DNA of 64,000 nucleotides from an uncultured Bacteroides sp. (GCA_902388495.1 CABMPP010000002.1:62001-126000); one strand, 5' to 3'; counted from the first letter of the stretch, positions 18,866-28,318 are shown. Notes: generated from the letters alone by a model not told the origin. Program-made: numbers and translations.

Positions 18866-20365
18866 ATGAATATAGAAGTACAGAAACTTATCGGAGAAGC
18901 AACTGCTTATGATAAGAAAGAAAAGTTGGAACGTAATAAGCCTAAAAGTTGGATTAAAAGTGTTTCTGCTTTTGCCAATGGCGAGGGCGGTTCACTCATA
19001 TTTGGTATTTCTGATGAAGATGAGCTTGTGGGACTTGCCAATGCTGAAGAAGATGCAGAATGCATCAGTGAAGCTATTAAGACCAAACTTGACCCTGTTC
19101 CTGTTATAAGTCTTGAATTTAAAGAAGTTGAAGAAAAGAAACTCATAATACTGCATGTCAATGCCGGACAAGAAACTCCATATTATTACATTGGAGACAA
19201 ACAACGCTTAACGTATGTACGTATTGGGAATGAATCAGTAGTAGCAGATCGTCTTCAACTGAAAAATCTTGTAATGAAGGGCTCTGGTCGCACTTATGAC
19301 AGCTTACCATCTTCATATAAGTTTGAGGATATGGCATTCTCTAAGCTTAAATCTGTTCATTACAAACGATTACAACGCTCATTTGAGGACAGTGAGTTTA
19401 CATCTTGGGGTATCATAGACGAAAATGCAAACTTGACAAATGCCGGAGCACTGTTAGCAGATGAATCTCCAATGAAGCAGTCACGAATATTCTGTACACG
19501 TTGGAATGGGTTAACAATGACCAGCGGCTTAAATGAAGCAGTGGATGATGTAGAATTGGAAGGCTGTGTAATCGGACAATTGCAGGATGCCGTATCTTTT
19601 GTAAGAAACAACTCCCGTAAGAAGTGGTGGAAAGAGGATGACCACCGAGAAGAACTGCCTGACTATCCCGAACGTGCAGTAACAGAAACGATAGCCAACG
19701 CAATCATCCATCGTGATTATATGCAAATGGGAAGCGAAGTGCACATTGATATGTATGATGACCGTTTAGAGGTGTATTCCCCCGGTGGAATGATGGATGG
19801 TAGACTCATTCAGCAACTCAACCCCATGACTGTACCCTCAAAACGCCGCAACCCTCTACTTGCAGATTTCTTCAGCCGCTTGGGGCTGATGGAACGCCGT
19901 GGGAGTGGAATGAAGAAGATAATCGATGCTTATAAGCAATACAAACATCTGATCGGTTATCATGCTCCAGAGTTTACATCCAACGCTTCCGAGTTTCACG
20001 TAACGCTTTGGAACCTTAATTTTGAGGATCAAGTTATTAGAGAAATCACTCCCGAAGAAGTTCCGATGATAAAAGAGTTCGTAAAAGACAATGGTGAGGT
20101 GTTCGTAAAAGAGTTCGTAAAAGACGCTCCAAGGTTCGCAAAAGAGTTCGTAAAAGCAAGTAGGCTGATTTATAAGTTGATTTCACAAAACCCTCAAATA
20201 AGTGCTGCCCAAATAGCTGACTCCTTGGGATTGTCAACACGTCAGGTCCAAAAATATATGAAGCGATTGCAAGAATTGCAGAAAATTGCTCGTGTAGGAG
20301 GACGTAAAACAGGAGAGTGGAAGATAATTGATGAAGAATACGAAGGTTTCTTTGATAGGATATAA
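18866..20365 (+). CDS. AlbA_2/RecG-like putative ATP-dependent regulator with winged helix
   Basis: The ATG at 18866 follows AGGGAT and starts the protein where the family starts (MNIEVQKLIGE). A longer reading from 18770 adds 32 atypical residues. The 499 residues begin with a Schlafen/AlbA_2 nucleic-acid-associated domain (~15-125; FANGEGGSLIFGISDE). They continue with a GHKL-like ATPase part (ERAVTETIANAIIHRDY; VYSPGGM; LMERRGSGMKKI), the layout often annotated 'RecG-like helicase' or HATPase_c_4. They end with a winged helix (ISAAQIADSLGLSTRQVQKYMKRL). Just before this helix a short motif, FVKEFVKD or similar, is repeated three times (see findings). Such proteins act as regulators, and some occur in defence islands. 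It lies 136 bases upstream of the MBL-protease pair on the same strand. Confidence 0.75.
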   Translation: MNIEVQKLIGEATAYDKKEKLERNKPKSWIKSVSAFANGEGGSLIFGISDEDELVGLANAEEDAECISEAIKTKLDPVPVISLEFKEVEEKKLIILHVNAGQETPYYYIGDKQRLTYVRIGNESVVADRLQLKNLVMKGSGRTYDSLPSSYKFEDMAFSKLKSVHYKRLQRSFEDSEFTSWGIIDENANLTNAGALLADESPMKQSRIFCTRWNGLTMTSGLNEAVDDVELEGCVIGQLQDAVSFVRNNSRKKWWKEDDHREELPDYPERAVTETIANAIIHRDYMQMGSEVHIDMYDDRLEVYSPGGMMDGRLIQQLNPMTVPSKRRNPLLADFFSRLGLMERRGSGMKKIIDAYKQYKHLIGYHAPEFTSNASEFHVTLWNLNFEDQVIREITPEEVPMIKEFVKDNGEVFVKEFVKDAPRFAKEFVKASRLIYKLISQNPQISAAQIADSLGLSTRQVQKYMKRLQELQKIARVGGRKTGEWKIIDEEYEGFFDRI

Positions 20366-20501
20366 TGACACTTGTGAGGCATATCTAGTATAGCCAACTT
20401 CTTGAGATTGATAAGGTAGTGATTTTTAGGAGGCAATAACATTGGTTGCAATGTAATAGGATAAAGTTTGAGAATGTTATAATATAAAAGTTTTAAAATA
20501 C

Positions 20502-21596
20502 ATGCAAGGTTCATATATACAAGTCCTGCCCGCAAGGCATGGCGATGCCCTTATCCTACATTGCAGCAAAGGTATAAACAAGGGTGTAATTGTGATTGAT
20601 GGGGGACCATATGTAAATCCAAGATTCAATCTCTTCGTCTCTGAGGTAGAAAACCACCTACCTATAGACTTAATGGTAATGACCCATTTTGATGATGATC
20701 ATCTTGTGGGTATAAAAAAATTCATAGAGAAGCATTGGAACGATAACCCATTTCCAGTTAAAAGAATTTGGGCTAACTGTGCGAAGCATGTCCATTTTAC
20801 TCTCTCTGAAAATCTTTCTTCCAACAAGGCAAGCAAGATGGCTGATGTGCTTTATGGAATATCAAAGAGATGTCCTTTGGATTGGGAGGAATATCGCTTG
20901 AATGGATTTGTCGACAGTTCGATAGTTTTTGCAGACATCGATATTTTAAATCCACGGGATGATCTATTCGGACGTTTTATTTCTGAATACAAAGAGGGAT
21001 ATGGTGTTGAAGTCAAAGAAGAAAACTTATCAAATTCGAAAGATGGTATACGAGATATAGATATTGATATGCATGATTTGGCAAAACGCGTCAAAGCCCC
21101 TGGCAACCCTAGTGAACCTTCCGAGCTTATTAACATGGTTTCGCTGAGTATGATTATACGATGTGATGCGTTCAGCGTGTTAGCTTTAGGCGATTCTTTC
21201 CCTCAAGAGATATACCATTCTCTTGTTGAAAGAGGTCACAGCAAAGAGAATAAACTTCGTGTAGATTTCGTAAAGATGCCCCATCATGGTAGTGCTGAAA
21301 ACATCAGTAATGACTTGCTGGACATCATAGATTGTGCCAACTATATCATAACAACCGATGGTGGGAAAGGGTATAATCATCCGCATCGCGAAGCTTTGGC
21401 AAATGTGATTTGCCATCCAGAAAGAGACTATGGAAGAATGATACATCTATATTTCAACTATCCTCTCGATACGATAGTTGCTAATAGAGGAGAAGAGCTT
21501 TTCAATGAACATCTAGACCGAAATTTAAATTTTGAATGTCATGAACCCCAAGAAACTGATAGATTTGTCATATTGCCCAAATCCGACAACGCTTGA
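20502..21596 (+). CDS. ComEC-like metallo-beta-lactamase-fold hydrolase
   Basis: The 364-residue protein starts directly with the MBL fold (YIQVLPARHGDALILH, VIDGGP). The metal motif is H62-x-D64-x-D66-H67 in THFDDDHLVG, the variant used by ComEC/Rec2-type hydrolases. SVLALGDSF near residue 228 and KMPHHGSAEN near residue 260 are the other two ComEC-type motifs. No membrane segments or signal are present, so it is a soluble stand-alone version that probably acts on DNA or a nucleotide. It overlaps the protease gene by 56 bases, so the pair is co-translated. From memory, AVAST type I systems combine an MBL protein (Avs1a) and a trypsin-like protein (Avs1b) with a STAND ATPase. No STAND gene is seen here. 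Confidence 0.82.
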   Translation: MQGSYIQVLPARHGDALILHCSKGINKGVIVIDGGPYVNPRFNLFVSEVENHLPIDLMVMTHFDDDHLVGIKKFIEKHWNDNPFPVKRIWANCAKHVHFTLSENLSSNKASKMADVLYGISKRCPLDWEEYRLNGFVDSSIVFADIDILNPRDDLFGRFISEYKEGYGVEVKEENLSNSKDGIRDIDIDMHDLAKRVKAPGNPSEPSELINMVSLSMIIRCDAFSVLALGDSFPQEIYHSLVERGHSKENKLRVDFVKMPHHGSAENISNDLLDIIDCANYIITTDGGKGYNHPHREALANVICHPERDYGRMIHLYFNYPLDTIVANRGEELFNEHLDRNLNFECHEPQETDRFVILPKSDNA

Positions 21597-24500
21597 AGCC
21601 CTTTCCGTAAAAATAGAATGTTTGAATAAGGAGAAGGACATAAGTAACAATGGGACTGGTACGCTGTTTTCAAGTGATGGTTCTTTCTTTGTGATTACTG
21701 CGGCTCATTGTATAGAGGATGGAGAGACTACAAATCATGTCGATAAAAGAGATATTAGAATAAGTCTCCCACGTATCAGTAAAGCTGTTATTGAGGTTAG
21801 GGAGATATTAGACTTCAATTTGGAAGAAAAGTATGATTTCGCACTTATGTCTGTGAACTTCAATTCCGATTGTTTTCATAATGACTTTGATTATGAGAAT
21901 AGAATTAAGTTTATTGGTAAAGATGAGTTTGGATTAAATACTTGTATTTACGGATACACATCGAGTGAACCAATAGGACGATTATTTAGGACTCATATGG
22001 TGTCATCAGACACTTATACGATAGAGGATAGCATATCACCAACTGGAGCTGAGTTTTCACGTGTTATGAAAGGTAGCTCAGGTGGCGGTGTATTCGTAGA
22101 GTATGAAGATTGTATTTACTGCCTTGGTTATGTAAAGAGCCGTATGACAGATACGGATAGATTGGATGATATAAAGATTCGCAGGATTCCTGATATAAAC
22201 AAGAAACTTGGAGGATTTGCTTGGTTGCCATCAATTTTGCAAAATCAAGTAGTCGGACGTTCTATTGCAGGTAGGTCTGGCATTGAGATAGATTATATCA
22301 ACAAATGGAGTGAGTTGAGCAGAAAACTCTCTAACAACGATGAAGCTAATAAAATACTTGACGAGATTGCAGACTTAAGGAAGAAATACCCTTATGTTAA
22401 AATCATAGTAAATCAAGAGAATGTCATAAACTCATTGTTGAGGAAAGACGAGCAATGGAGCGCTTGGGAACAACGTGCTTTTATCTATGCATTGAAAGAT
22501 AGAGGTCTCTGGCCTGCACTTTACGGGCAGTTACCAAGGGCCGGAAATTTGCTTGATGTTCCCGAAACGAAATTTATGATGCTGCGTAACTCGACTTTCA
22601 CTTGTAGTATGCAAGATGGAGATTTTGTTCTTGACAGCAATACCGATGAAGGTAGATACGAACTGATACTTAGAGAAGCTTATAAATTTGAATTTGACAC
22701 AATGTATGAACTTGTGAAGACCTGGGAACCGACAGGGACTTGGGTTACAAAGAAAGCTTTTCTTATGAATCTCTTTGAAAAGAATGAAGACAGCCTCGTA
22801 CCTGTTAAAAAATTTATAGAAAACAAAGAAAATAATGAAAGCGATAGGTTTGTTGCAACGCTTATATACAATGTGGTGTGTCAGGAGTTTCCGCAACCAT
22901 TCAAATATAATGAATTTTGGAAGGATGGAGTTGAGAGCCCGAGTGAGATAATGTCATATATAGCTGATCATATTGATAAGACAAAGGTTCAGCCTAAAAT
23001 TTTTGGCGTTCATACCACTCAAATTTGGGGAGGTCAAGACTCAACCTCGTTTCCCGAATCATTACGTCTGTTGCAATATGTAGTAAATGCAGGTTTAACT
23101 ACAAAATTCGGCATCTTTAATATCGTAAATGTCGAGCATTGGATGAAGATATTTCGTCATCTGATACACTTCATTCCTTATCCTACAGTATATTATACTT
23201 TGCATTATGCCGAGGAAAAGATGTGTCGATGGGCTGGACAGATGATTGCATATAGTGATGATGAATTTATGGCTGAGGTACGTCCAAATTTGATAAGGTC
23301 ATTATTGAAATCAATGCGTATGGAGCATCTACCGAAGTTTTTACATTTAGGCTTGTACCACATGACGCAGGAACTTTATACATCGGTTCATGAGGACGTA
23401 TGGTATGAGGAGTTTAAGCAGTCGGTTTTGGATTACTTCGTCAATGAAATTGATGCCAAGAATATATGTTCTTCAGATTCTATATACAAGAATTTATTTG
23501 CTGCGATCCAGTGTATCAAGAATACAGAAAGAAGAAAAGATATCTTTGTGCTTCTTACATCGAAGATGCCTCAGAATGTTCTTCTCATCAGTAAATTGTT
23601 CTGTGAGGCTTTGTGGGTTGACGCCATATTTGCAGTCAATGATGAAGTGTCAAAATGTCTATGTACTATTATATCGAACTATCCTATTTCGCAGATATAT
23701 GATGCGTTGTGCGAGTTTAAAAGGGTAGGTGCTCTTACCGATGAGAAGAATGAAGTTATTGACAAAAAGATTATTAAAGAAGAGTTGTCGTTTGCAAAAA
23801 AAGACTATCCTGCACTTATCAATCTGAGCTATCTTGCTATATCATCAGACAGTATTAATAAGATTAAACAAACAGCGCTGTCCGGCGATATTTGGAACTG
23901 TGGCATCACGAACTCATATTACACTAATCCTTCACCATATCATATCGAGGTGTTCGATGAGAAAATTGTGTGGACGGAAGAGGAATGGCAGCAAATACAA
24001 TCAAACATGTCAATGAATCTTGATCTCATTGAGAAAAAAAGGGTCAAGGGTGAGTCTTCAAATTTCTATAACTGTATGTATCTTGATTTGCTGACCGACA
24101 TGAAACTTTTTATGGTACGTTTGCAGCAAGCGAGTCACATCAACGTAAACGAAATGCTTGAGAAAGTCGATGCTGACATTGCCCTATTTAGTGGTTTTGA
24201 TAATCTGTTAGAAGCCCTGTCTTCAGATGACTATAACAAGGTAAGCGTTGCCCTGAATCTGCTGAGTGTCTATTTAAAAATATATGATTTTGAAAAGCAT
24301 AAATCTGAGATAAATTTTATAATAAGCAAGGTTGCTCTCAAGCAATCAGCAAATATCAACCATTGTATTAAATTCATCGTATTCCTCATGCAACGCTATC
24401 CCGCAGAAATGAAAGCGAATTTTAGCAATCTGTTATTGTGCCTATTGAAGAACTATGCAGATTATGATTTTGAGAATATGAATTTTAGGGTTCCAATCGT

Positions 24501-24624
24501 CAATCATAGATTAAGTCTTATCGCCCATTACATGAAGCCAGAGTTCGAAGATAAAGCACAAGTTCGGCATTGGACATCAGATGAGGTTGTTAATCGTTTT
24601 GGAGGATTAGAATGTCTAAAATAA
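21541..24624 (+). CDS. trypsin-like serine protease with long helical C-terminal region
   Basis: The ATG at 21541 is preferred over the upstream TTG at 21532. The 1027-residue protein opens with a chymotrypsin-fold protease. Catalytic H56 lies in VITAAHCIED, D99 in KYDFALMSV and S180 in MKGSSGGGVF, so the triad is complete. No signal peptide is seen, so the protease is cytosolic. Residues ~240-1027 are helix-rich without a P-loop or any motif I recognise, and they resemble a solenoid. The gene overlaps the MBL gene by 56 bases. In known conflict systems a cytosolic trypsin domain beside an MBL hydrolase is activated by a sensor. Here the solenoid may be that sensor, which is an inference. Base composition is AT-rich compared with the genes from 33 to 51 kb. 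Confidence 0.82.
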   Translation: MNPKKLIDLSYCPNPTTLEALSVKIECLNKEKDISNNGTGTLFSSDGSFFVITAAHCIEDGETTNHVDKRDIRISLPRISKAVIEVREILDFNLEEKYDFALMSVNFNSDCFHNDFDYENRIKFIGKDEFGLNTCIYGYTSSEPIGRLFRTHMVSSDTYTIEDSISPTGAEFSRVMKGSSGGGVFVEYEDCIYCLGYVKSRMTDTDRLDDIKIRRIPDINKKLGGFAWLPSILQNQVVGRSIAGRSGIEIDYINKWSELSRKLSNNDEANKILDEIADLRKKYPYVKIIVNQENVINSLLRKDEQWSAWEQRAFIYALKDRGLWPALYGQLPRAGNLLDVPETKFMMLRNSTFTCSMQDGDFVLDSNTDEGRYELILREAYKFEFDTMYELVKTWEPTGTWVTKKAFLMNLFEKNEDSLVPVKKFIENKENNESDRFVATLIYNVVCQEFPQPFKYNEFWKDGVESPSEIMSYIADHIDKTKVQPKIFGVHTTQIWGGQDSTSFPESLRLLQYVVNAGLTTKFGIFNIVNVEHWMKIFRHLIHFIPYPTVYYTLHYAEEKMCRWAGQMIAYSDDEFMAEVRPNLIRSLLKSMRMEHLPKFLHLGLYHMTQELYTSVHEDVWYEEFKQSVLDYFVNEIDAKNICSSDSIYKNLFAAIQCIKNTERRKDIFVLLTSKMPQNVLLISKLFCEALWVDAIFAVNDEVSKCLCTIISNYPISQIYDALCEFKRVGALTDEKNEVIDKKIIKEELSFAKKDYPALINLSYLAISSDSINKIKQTALSGDIWNCGITNSYYTNPSPYHIEVFDEKIVWTEEEWQQIQSNMSMNLDLIEKKRVKGESSNFYNCMYLDLLTDMKLFMVRLQQASHINVNEMLEKVDADIALFSGFDNLLEALSSDDYNKVSVALNLLSVYLKIYDFEKHKSEINFIISKVALKQSANINHCIKFIVFLMQRYPAEMKANFSNLLLCLLKNYADYDFENMNFRVPIVNHRLSLIAHYMKPEFEDKAQVRHWTSDEVVNRFGGLECLK

Positions 24625-25062
24625 AGTTTGAAAATATCATTCCCTATTAATTTGCGAGATTTGTGGAGGGGAGGGCGCGGATAAGTGTATCGGAGTGATA
24701 AACCGAAAGGGTATCCCTTCTTCTTTCAAAACACCAAAATTTACGCCATGTTTTTTGATAAAATGGTTAAAAGATAAGTATGAAAGGGAAAAGCAAGGGC
24801 ATACTCCCAACAATATACAGAAGAAGTTGCTCGGACGATGAACATCTGCCGGAGACATACCAAACTTTCCACCATCCCGTGGAACGCTTTCGCCTTTTTA
24901 ATTTGCAGGAGAAAAACGCCCACCCTATCTTTGCCGACGTAACGGAAACACAAACACCGTTTCTGCCGAATGGACGACACGAGAAGATTGCTGCAGAAGT
25001 CTTTTTAGCATTCATCGACAACACAAACTTTATTTTATTAATTAAAACTAGATTTTAAAATT
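24625..25062. other. 438-base stretch without a recognisable gene
   Basis: I see no supported gene. Short open frames exist on both strands but lack family features or plausible starts, and no strong repeat is visible. The last ~40 bases, very AT-rich, probably hold the leader of the DUF6266 gene. Confidence 0.5.
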
Positions 25063-25785
25063 ATGGGAACTATTAAACAAGGAATCCTGGGAGGCTTCTC
25101 GGGCAGAGTAGGTACTGTGGTAGGCAGTACATGGAAATCGGTACACTACATGCGGGCATTGGCAGTAAGCACCAACGACGCGAAGACGGAAAAACAGCTA
25201 TGCCAACGGGGTAAATTCTCGACAGCACTCAATTTTCTGAAGTCAATGACACCTTTCGTACGCATCGGCTACCAGAACTATACGAAGGATCAATCGGCAT
25301 TCAACGCAGCCATGTCATACATGCTGAAGAATGCCGTGAAGGGATGCAGCGTAAATACCATCATCGATTATGAGAAGGCATTGGTGGCACGAGGCAATCT
25401 GGCTACAGCCTTGGATGCCACGGTTACAGTGACGGGCAACAAAGCCTCTTATGTATGGACGGACAACAGTGGAACAGGAGATGCCCAAACTACAGATACC
25501 GCTATGCTGCTGGCTTATAACAAGAATAAAAAGGAAGCTGTCTACAACGTGAACAGCGCTACACGCTCCAAAGCCAAGGCAGAACTGGCACTACCGGCAA
25601 GCTGGAGTGATGACGCACTGGCCGTTTATCTGAGTTTCTACAGCACGGCCAGCAGAGATGTTGCCAATAGCGTATGCCTGAAGAACGATGCGTTCAGCGG
25701 TGACTCGGGTGATAGCAATCCTGATCAAGGCGGTTCGGGCAGCGGCGGCTCTGACGGAGACCAAGGCGAGAATCCTTTGGGATAG
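25063..25785 (+). CDS. DUF6266 family protein
   Basis: The 240-residue protein begins MGTIKQGILGGFSGRVGTVVGSTWK, the highly characteristic start of the Bacteroidota DUF6266 family. Typical copies continue, as here, with KQLCQRGKFSTALNFLKSM and NYTKDQSAFNAAMSYMLKNAV. The function is unknown. Several paralogues per genome are usual. There is no signal peptide. The last ~28 residues are low-complexity Gly/Ser/Asp (GGSGSGGSDGDQ), a flexible tail. A strong terminator hairpin follows directly, so it is probably a single-gene transcript. Confidence 0.85.
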   Translation: MGTIKQGILGGFSGRVGTVVGSTWKSVHYMRALAVSTNDAKTEKQLCQRGKFSTALNFLKSMTPFVRIGYQNYTKDQSAFNAAMSYMLKNAVKGCSVNTIIDYEKALVARGNLATALDATVTVTGNKASYVWTDNSGTGDAQTTDTAMLLAYNKNKKEAVYNVNSATRSKAKAELALPASWSDDALAVYLSFYSTASRDVANSVCLKNDAFSGDSGDSNPDQGGSGSGGSDGDQGENPLG

Positions 25786-25801
25786 GGAATGAGTAAAAGA
25801 A

Positions 25802-25840
25802 AAGAGGTGCATCCGGCGGTTTTCGTCAGATGCACCTCTT
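25802..25840 (+). terminator. rho-independent terminator-like hairpin after the DUF6266 gene
   Basis: AAGAGGTGCATC (25802-25813) pairs perfectly with GATGCACCTCTT (25829-25840) over 12 base pairs around a 15-base loop. It starts 16 bases after the stop codon. Confidence 0.8.
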
Positions 25841-25894
25841 CTTAATATAGCGGGAATTCTACACAATTTTAGAAGATTATCGAAAAATATATCG

Positions 25895-25902
25895 TACTTT
25901 TG
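25895..25902 (+). promoter_or_regulatory. -7 promoter element
   Basis: TACTTTTG fits TAnnTTTG and lies 30 bases before the ATG of the secreted protein at 25932. Confidence 0.6.
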
Positions 25903-25931
25903 CATCCAATACAAACTAATATAAAACGATA

Positions 25932-26984
25932 ATGAAACACTACTCAAATCTATTCCTGTTATTAGTCCTATTATCAGCTTTTACTATGGCAAAAGCACAG
26001 ACTCAGATACGCCCTTATAGCCAATGGGAAGCAACGCAATTTATTGCAGTAACCGGACATCAACCTGAAGACTATGTAATACCGGATAATAATTGGGAAA
26101 TACTATACAATTTGCGAACCCCGCATACCCAAGCAGAACTCCGCGAAATGGGTGTGAAATGTTCCGATAGCCAATTGTTGTTATTGGAAGTCGGTGGGCT
26201 TATCAGTAAAACAAAAGGCAAATGGAAAACAACAATACCTATTCTTGATAAAGAACAAACCAGTTCTTTAAGAAGTTTCAGCAGAGAGATTGCCGAATCT
26301 ATGTATACAAAGACAAAAGCGGATTTTATATCGCTGACCCAAACTATCAGTGAAATGGGATTCAGAGATAATACGCTCTCACTCGTCTTTTCGTATCTTT
26401 TGGATGGAAGGATGTGGACAAAGCTGGTTCTGTTTGAAGATATCGACAGCCATACAAGTTGGAGTGGCTGTTATTGGGTATTGTATGAGCCAAGAAAAGG
26501 TCCTGCATGCGGTACAAATGGCTATGGAGAACAGAATTTGATTTTGACTTACGTCAACAGTGATATTGCTCCCAGTAACAAACTTATGGATCAGTGCGCA
26601 GATGAAATAGCAAAGTTTGGGAAAATAACAGATACCCAACTTATCTCCGGATTAAAACCTTATGGACTGGTAGACGATAATGGGAATGTATTAATCCCTA
26701 TCATTAAGAAACAGCAAGATAGCTTTCATCAGATAAATGATAAGCTGGTGAATTCTATCAGTGATGAACTCAAGGATAATTGTAACTCCCTGGCTGCCCG
26801 ATATGGCATTGATGATGAAAAAGTAGCTATGGTAATGTTATATCATGAAGTCATGTGGAACTTAGTAGATAAACTGATTCAAGATAAGATAATTTCTATC
26901 CCAGCCATTTTCAAGGATGAAAAAGCAAATAAAAACCGATTAAATGAGGTACTTTTCTTTATAGAAGGAGGGTTAATGCAATAA
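25932..26984 (+). CDS. secreted protein of unknown function
   Basis: I do not recognise this 350-residue protein. It has a clear signal peptide (about 1-22, ending AKAQ) without a lipobox cysteine, so it is probably periplasmic or surface-exposed. The mature part is mixed alpha/beta and ends in an amphipathic helical region (NDKLVNSISDELKDNCNSLAARYGIDDEKVAMVM). It has its own promoter. The 20 bases around its start codon (25918-25937) are identical to those around the start of the next gene (27102-27121), although the proteins are unrelated. Confidence 0.6.
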   Translation: MKHYSNLFLLLVLLSAFTMAKAQTQIRPYSQWEATQFIAVTGHQPEDYVIPDNNWEILYNLRTPHTQAELREMGVKCSDSQLLLLEVGGLISKTKGKWKTTIPILDKEQTSSLRSFSREIAESMYTKTKADFISLTQTISEMGFRDNTLSLVFSYLLDGRMWTKLVLFEDIDSHTSWSGCYWVLYEPRKGPACGTNGYGEQNLILTYVNSDIAPSNKLMDQCADEIAKFGKITDTQLISGLKPYGLVDDNGNVLIPIIKKQQDSFHQINDKLVNSISDELKDNCNSLAARYGIDDEKVAMVMLYHEVMWNLVDKLIQDKIISIPAIFKDEKANKNRLNEVLFFIEGGLMQ

Positions 26985-27086
26985 GGTGCGTTTATCGGAG
27001 AGCTGCATTATTTTAAACAGAAATTCAGCTATTAATTCTGGTAGCAAAATATTATGTAAATAAGATCTAATGGTTACATTTTTTAT

Positions 27087-27094
27087 TACCTTTG
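27087..27094 (+). promoter_or_regulatory. -7 promoter element
   Basis: TACCTTTG fits TAnnTTTG and lies 22 bases before the ATG at 27116, giving a very short leader. Confidence 0.6.
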
Positions 27095-27115
27095 CCAGCC
27101 AAATATAAAACGATA

Positions 27116-28318
27116 ATGAAATATATAAACCCCAGCCTAATCAGCCATCTTTCCAATGATGAAACAGAACAACTAATAAAAGACTACTATAACGACATTA
27201 AAATAAAAGATATAATAGAAACATATAAAATAAATTGTCAACCTTCATCATTTAGAAAACTATTACCTGCAATAGAAACAGAACAATTGTGTCCCTATTG
27301 TAATCATAAGTTGCAAATCCAATACTTACCTCGCAATCATTCTGGTATTAACCTTCTATTAATTTGCCCAGAATGCAGACATGAACCGGAATCCGGATAT
27401 TGTTGCTGCAAAACATGCATAGAGAGAGCGAGACAAGAGGAATTTGAAGAGCAAAAAAAGAAATATAAAGAAAGGCTAAAAATCGAACAAGAAAATAAAC
27501 TACTTATTCAGGAGTTACTCTATTCTGAACAAAATCAAGAAAGAGATATAGCCACATTATCTTTCGAAGAAAAAGTATATATCGGAGCCGTTTTGAGAGG
27601 AGGAATTGATGAAGATTATAACATTATCAAACCATTCAGCCAATTTCATACACCCATAGCTCCGACCCCAATGTTTTCGAAAGAAATCACCGATATGCTT
27701 TACCAAAATAACATCCTAAGAGTTTCTCCCGAAACTGATTTAGAGTGCTTCGCTGATATAGATATTGAAAAAAGAAGATATACATTCTATACAAATAAAG
27801 TATATTGGTACCTTAATCTTAAATCGCCCTATTTAGAGAAAGTTACGCTTATAGATTTCCTGGTCAATCCTCTTGAAGAAGCGAATGCATATGAAGCATA
27901 TTGTCTATGGAGAAAGATTGCTTTAAATGAATGCTTGGAATATCTTCTATACAGTATAAAGGAGATGTTTAATATCACCTACAAAGTAGGCGATAAAACA
28001 AATGGGGTATTAAATGACTTATTGAATGAATATTCTGTCGGACAAATCTATTACCTTATTTACAATGCTACAAATAAAGCATTGAGATTCAAAGAAGAAA
28101 ACTGTGTAGGAAACAGTCACGCAGCTAACTCAATCATTGAGTATATGCAAAGTTTAGGAGAAAGGGCCCAAAATAACCATTGGGTTTTAAATAACTATAG
28201 CCGAGTGAAAGATTGTCCGCAATCACTTGTTAGCAAGTTCTTTTTTGAACGGATATTGAAAATTAATGAAATGGGATTTACCCAAAAGCCGCAAATAATA
28301 GGTGCTGAATTCTATTAA
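27116..28318 (+). CDS. unrecognised protein with zinc-ribbon and coiled-coil segment
   Basis: The ATG at 27116 fits the promoter 22 bases upstream, and the longer reading from 27092 would start inside that promoter. The 400-residue protein has an N-terminal region, then two CxxC pairs (C59/C62 in CPYCNHKL and C84/C87 in CPECRHE) typical of a zinc ribbon. An unusual YCCCKTC cluster (96-101) and a charged helix likely to form a coiled coil (~105-145) follow. The C-terminal ~250 residues are alpha/beta with no family I know. No signal peptide is present. It converges on an AAA ATPase gene, with a shared terminator between them. Confidence 0.6.
   Translation: MKYINPSLISHLSNDETEQLIKDYYNDIKIKDIIETYKINCQPSSFRKLLPAIETEQLCPYCNHKLQIQYLPRNHSGINLLLICPECRHEPESGYCCCKTCIERARQEEFEEQKKKYKERLKIEQENKLLIQELLYSEQNQERDIATLSFEEKVYIGAVLRGGIDEDYNIIKPFSQFHTPIAPTPMFSKEITDMLYQNNILRVSPETDLECFADIDIEKRRYTFYTNKVYWYLNLKSPYLEKVTLIDFLVNPLEEANAYEAYCLWRKIALNECLEYLLYSIKEMFNITYKVGDKTNGVLNDLLNEYSVGQIYYLIYNATNKALRFKEENCVGNSHAANSIIEYMQSLGERAQNNHWVLNNYSRVKDCPQSLVSKFFFERILKINEMGFTQKPQIIGAEFY

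Noticed and set aside
24780..25058. 92-residue plus-strand open frame between the protease and DUF6266 genes
   Set aside because: It has no family features, no promoter and an unlikely composition. Opposite-strand frames are equally long.
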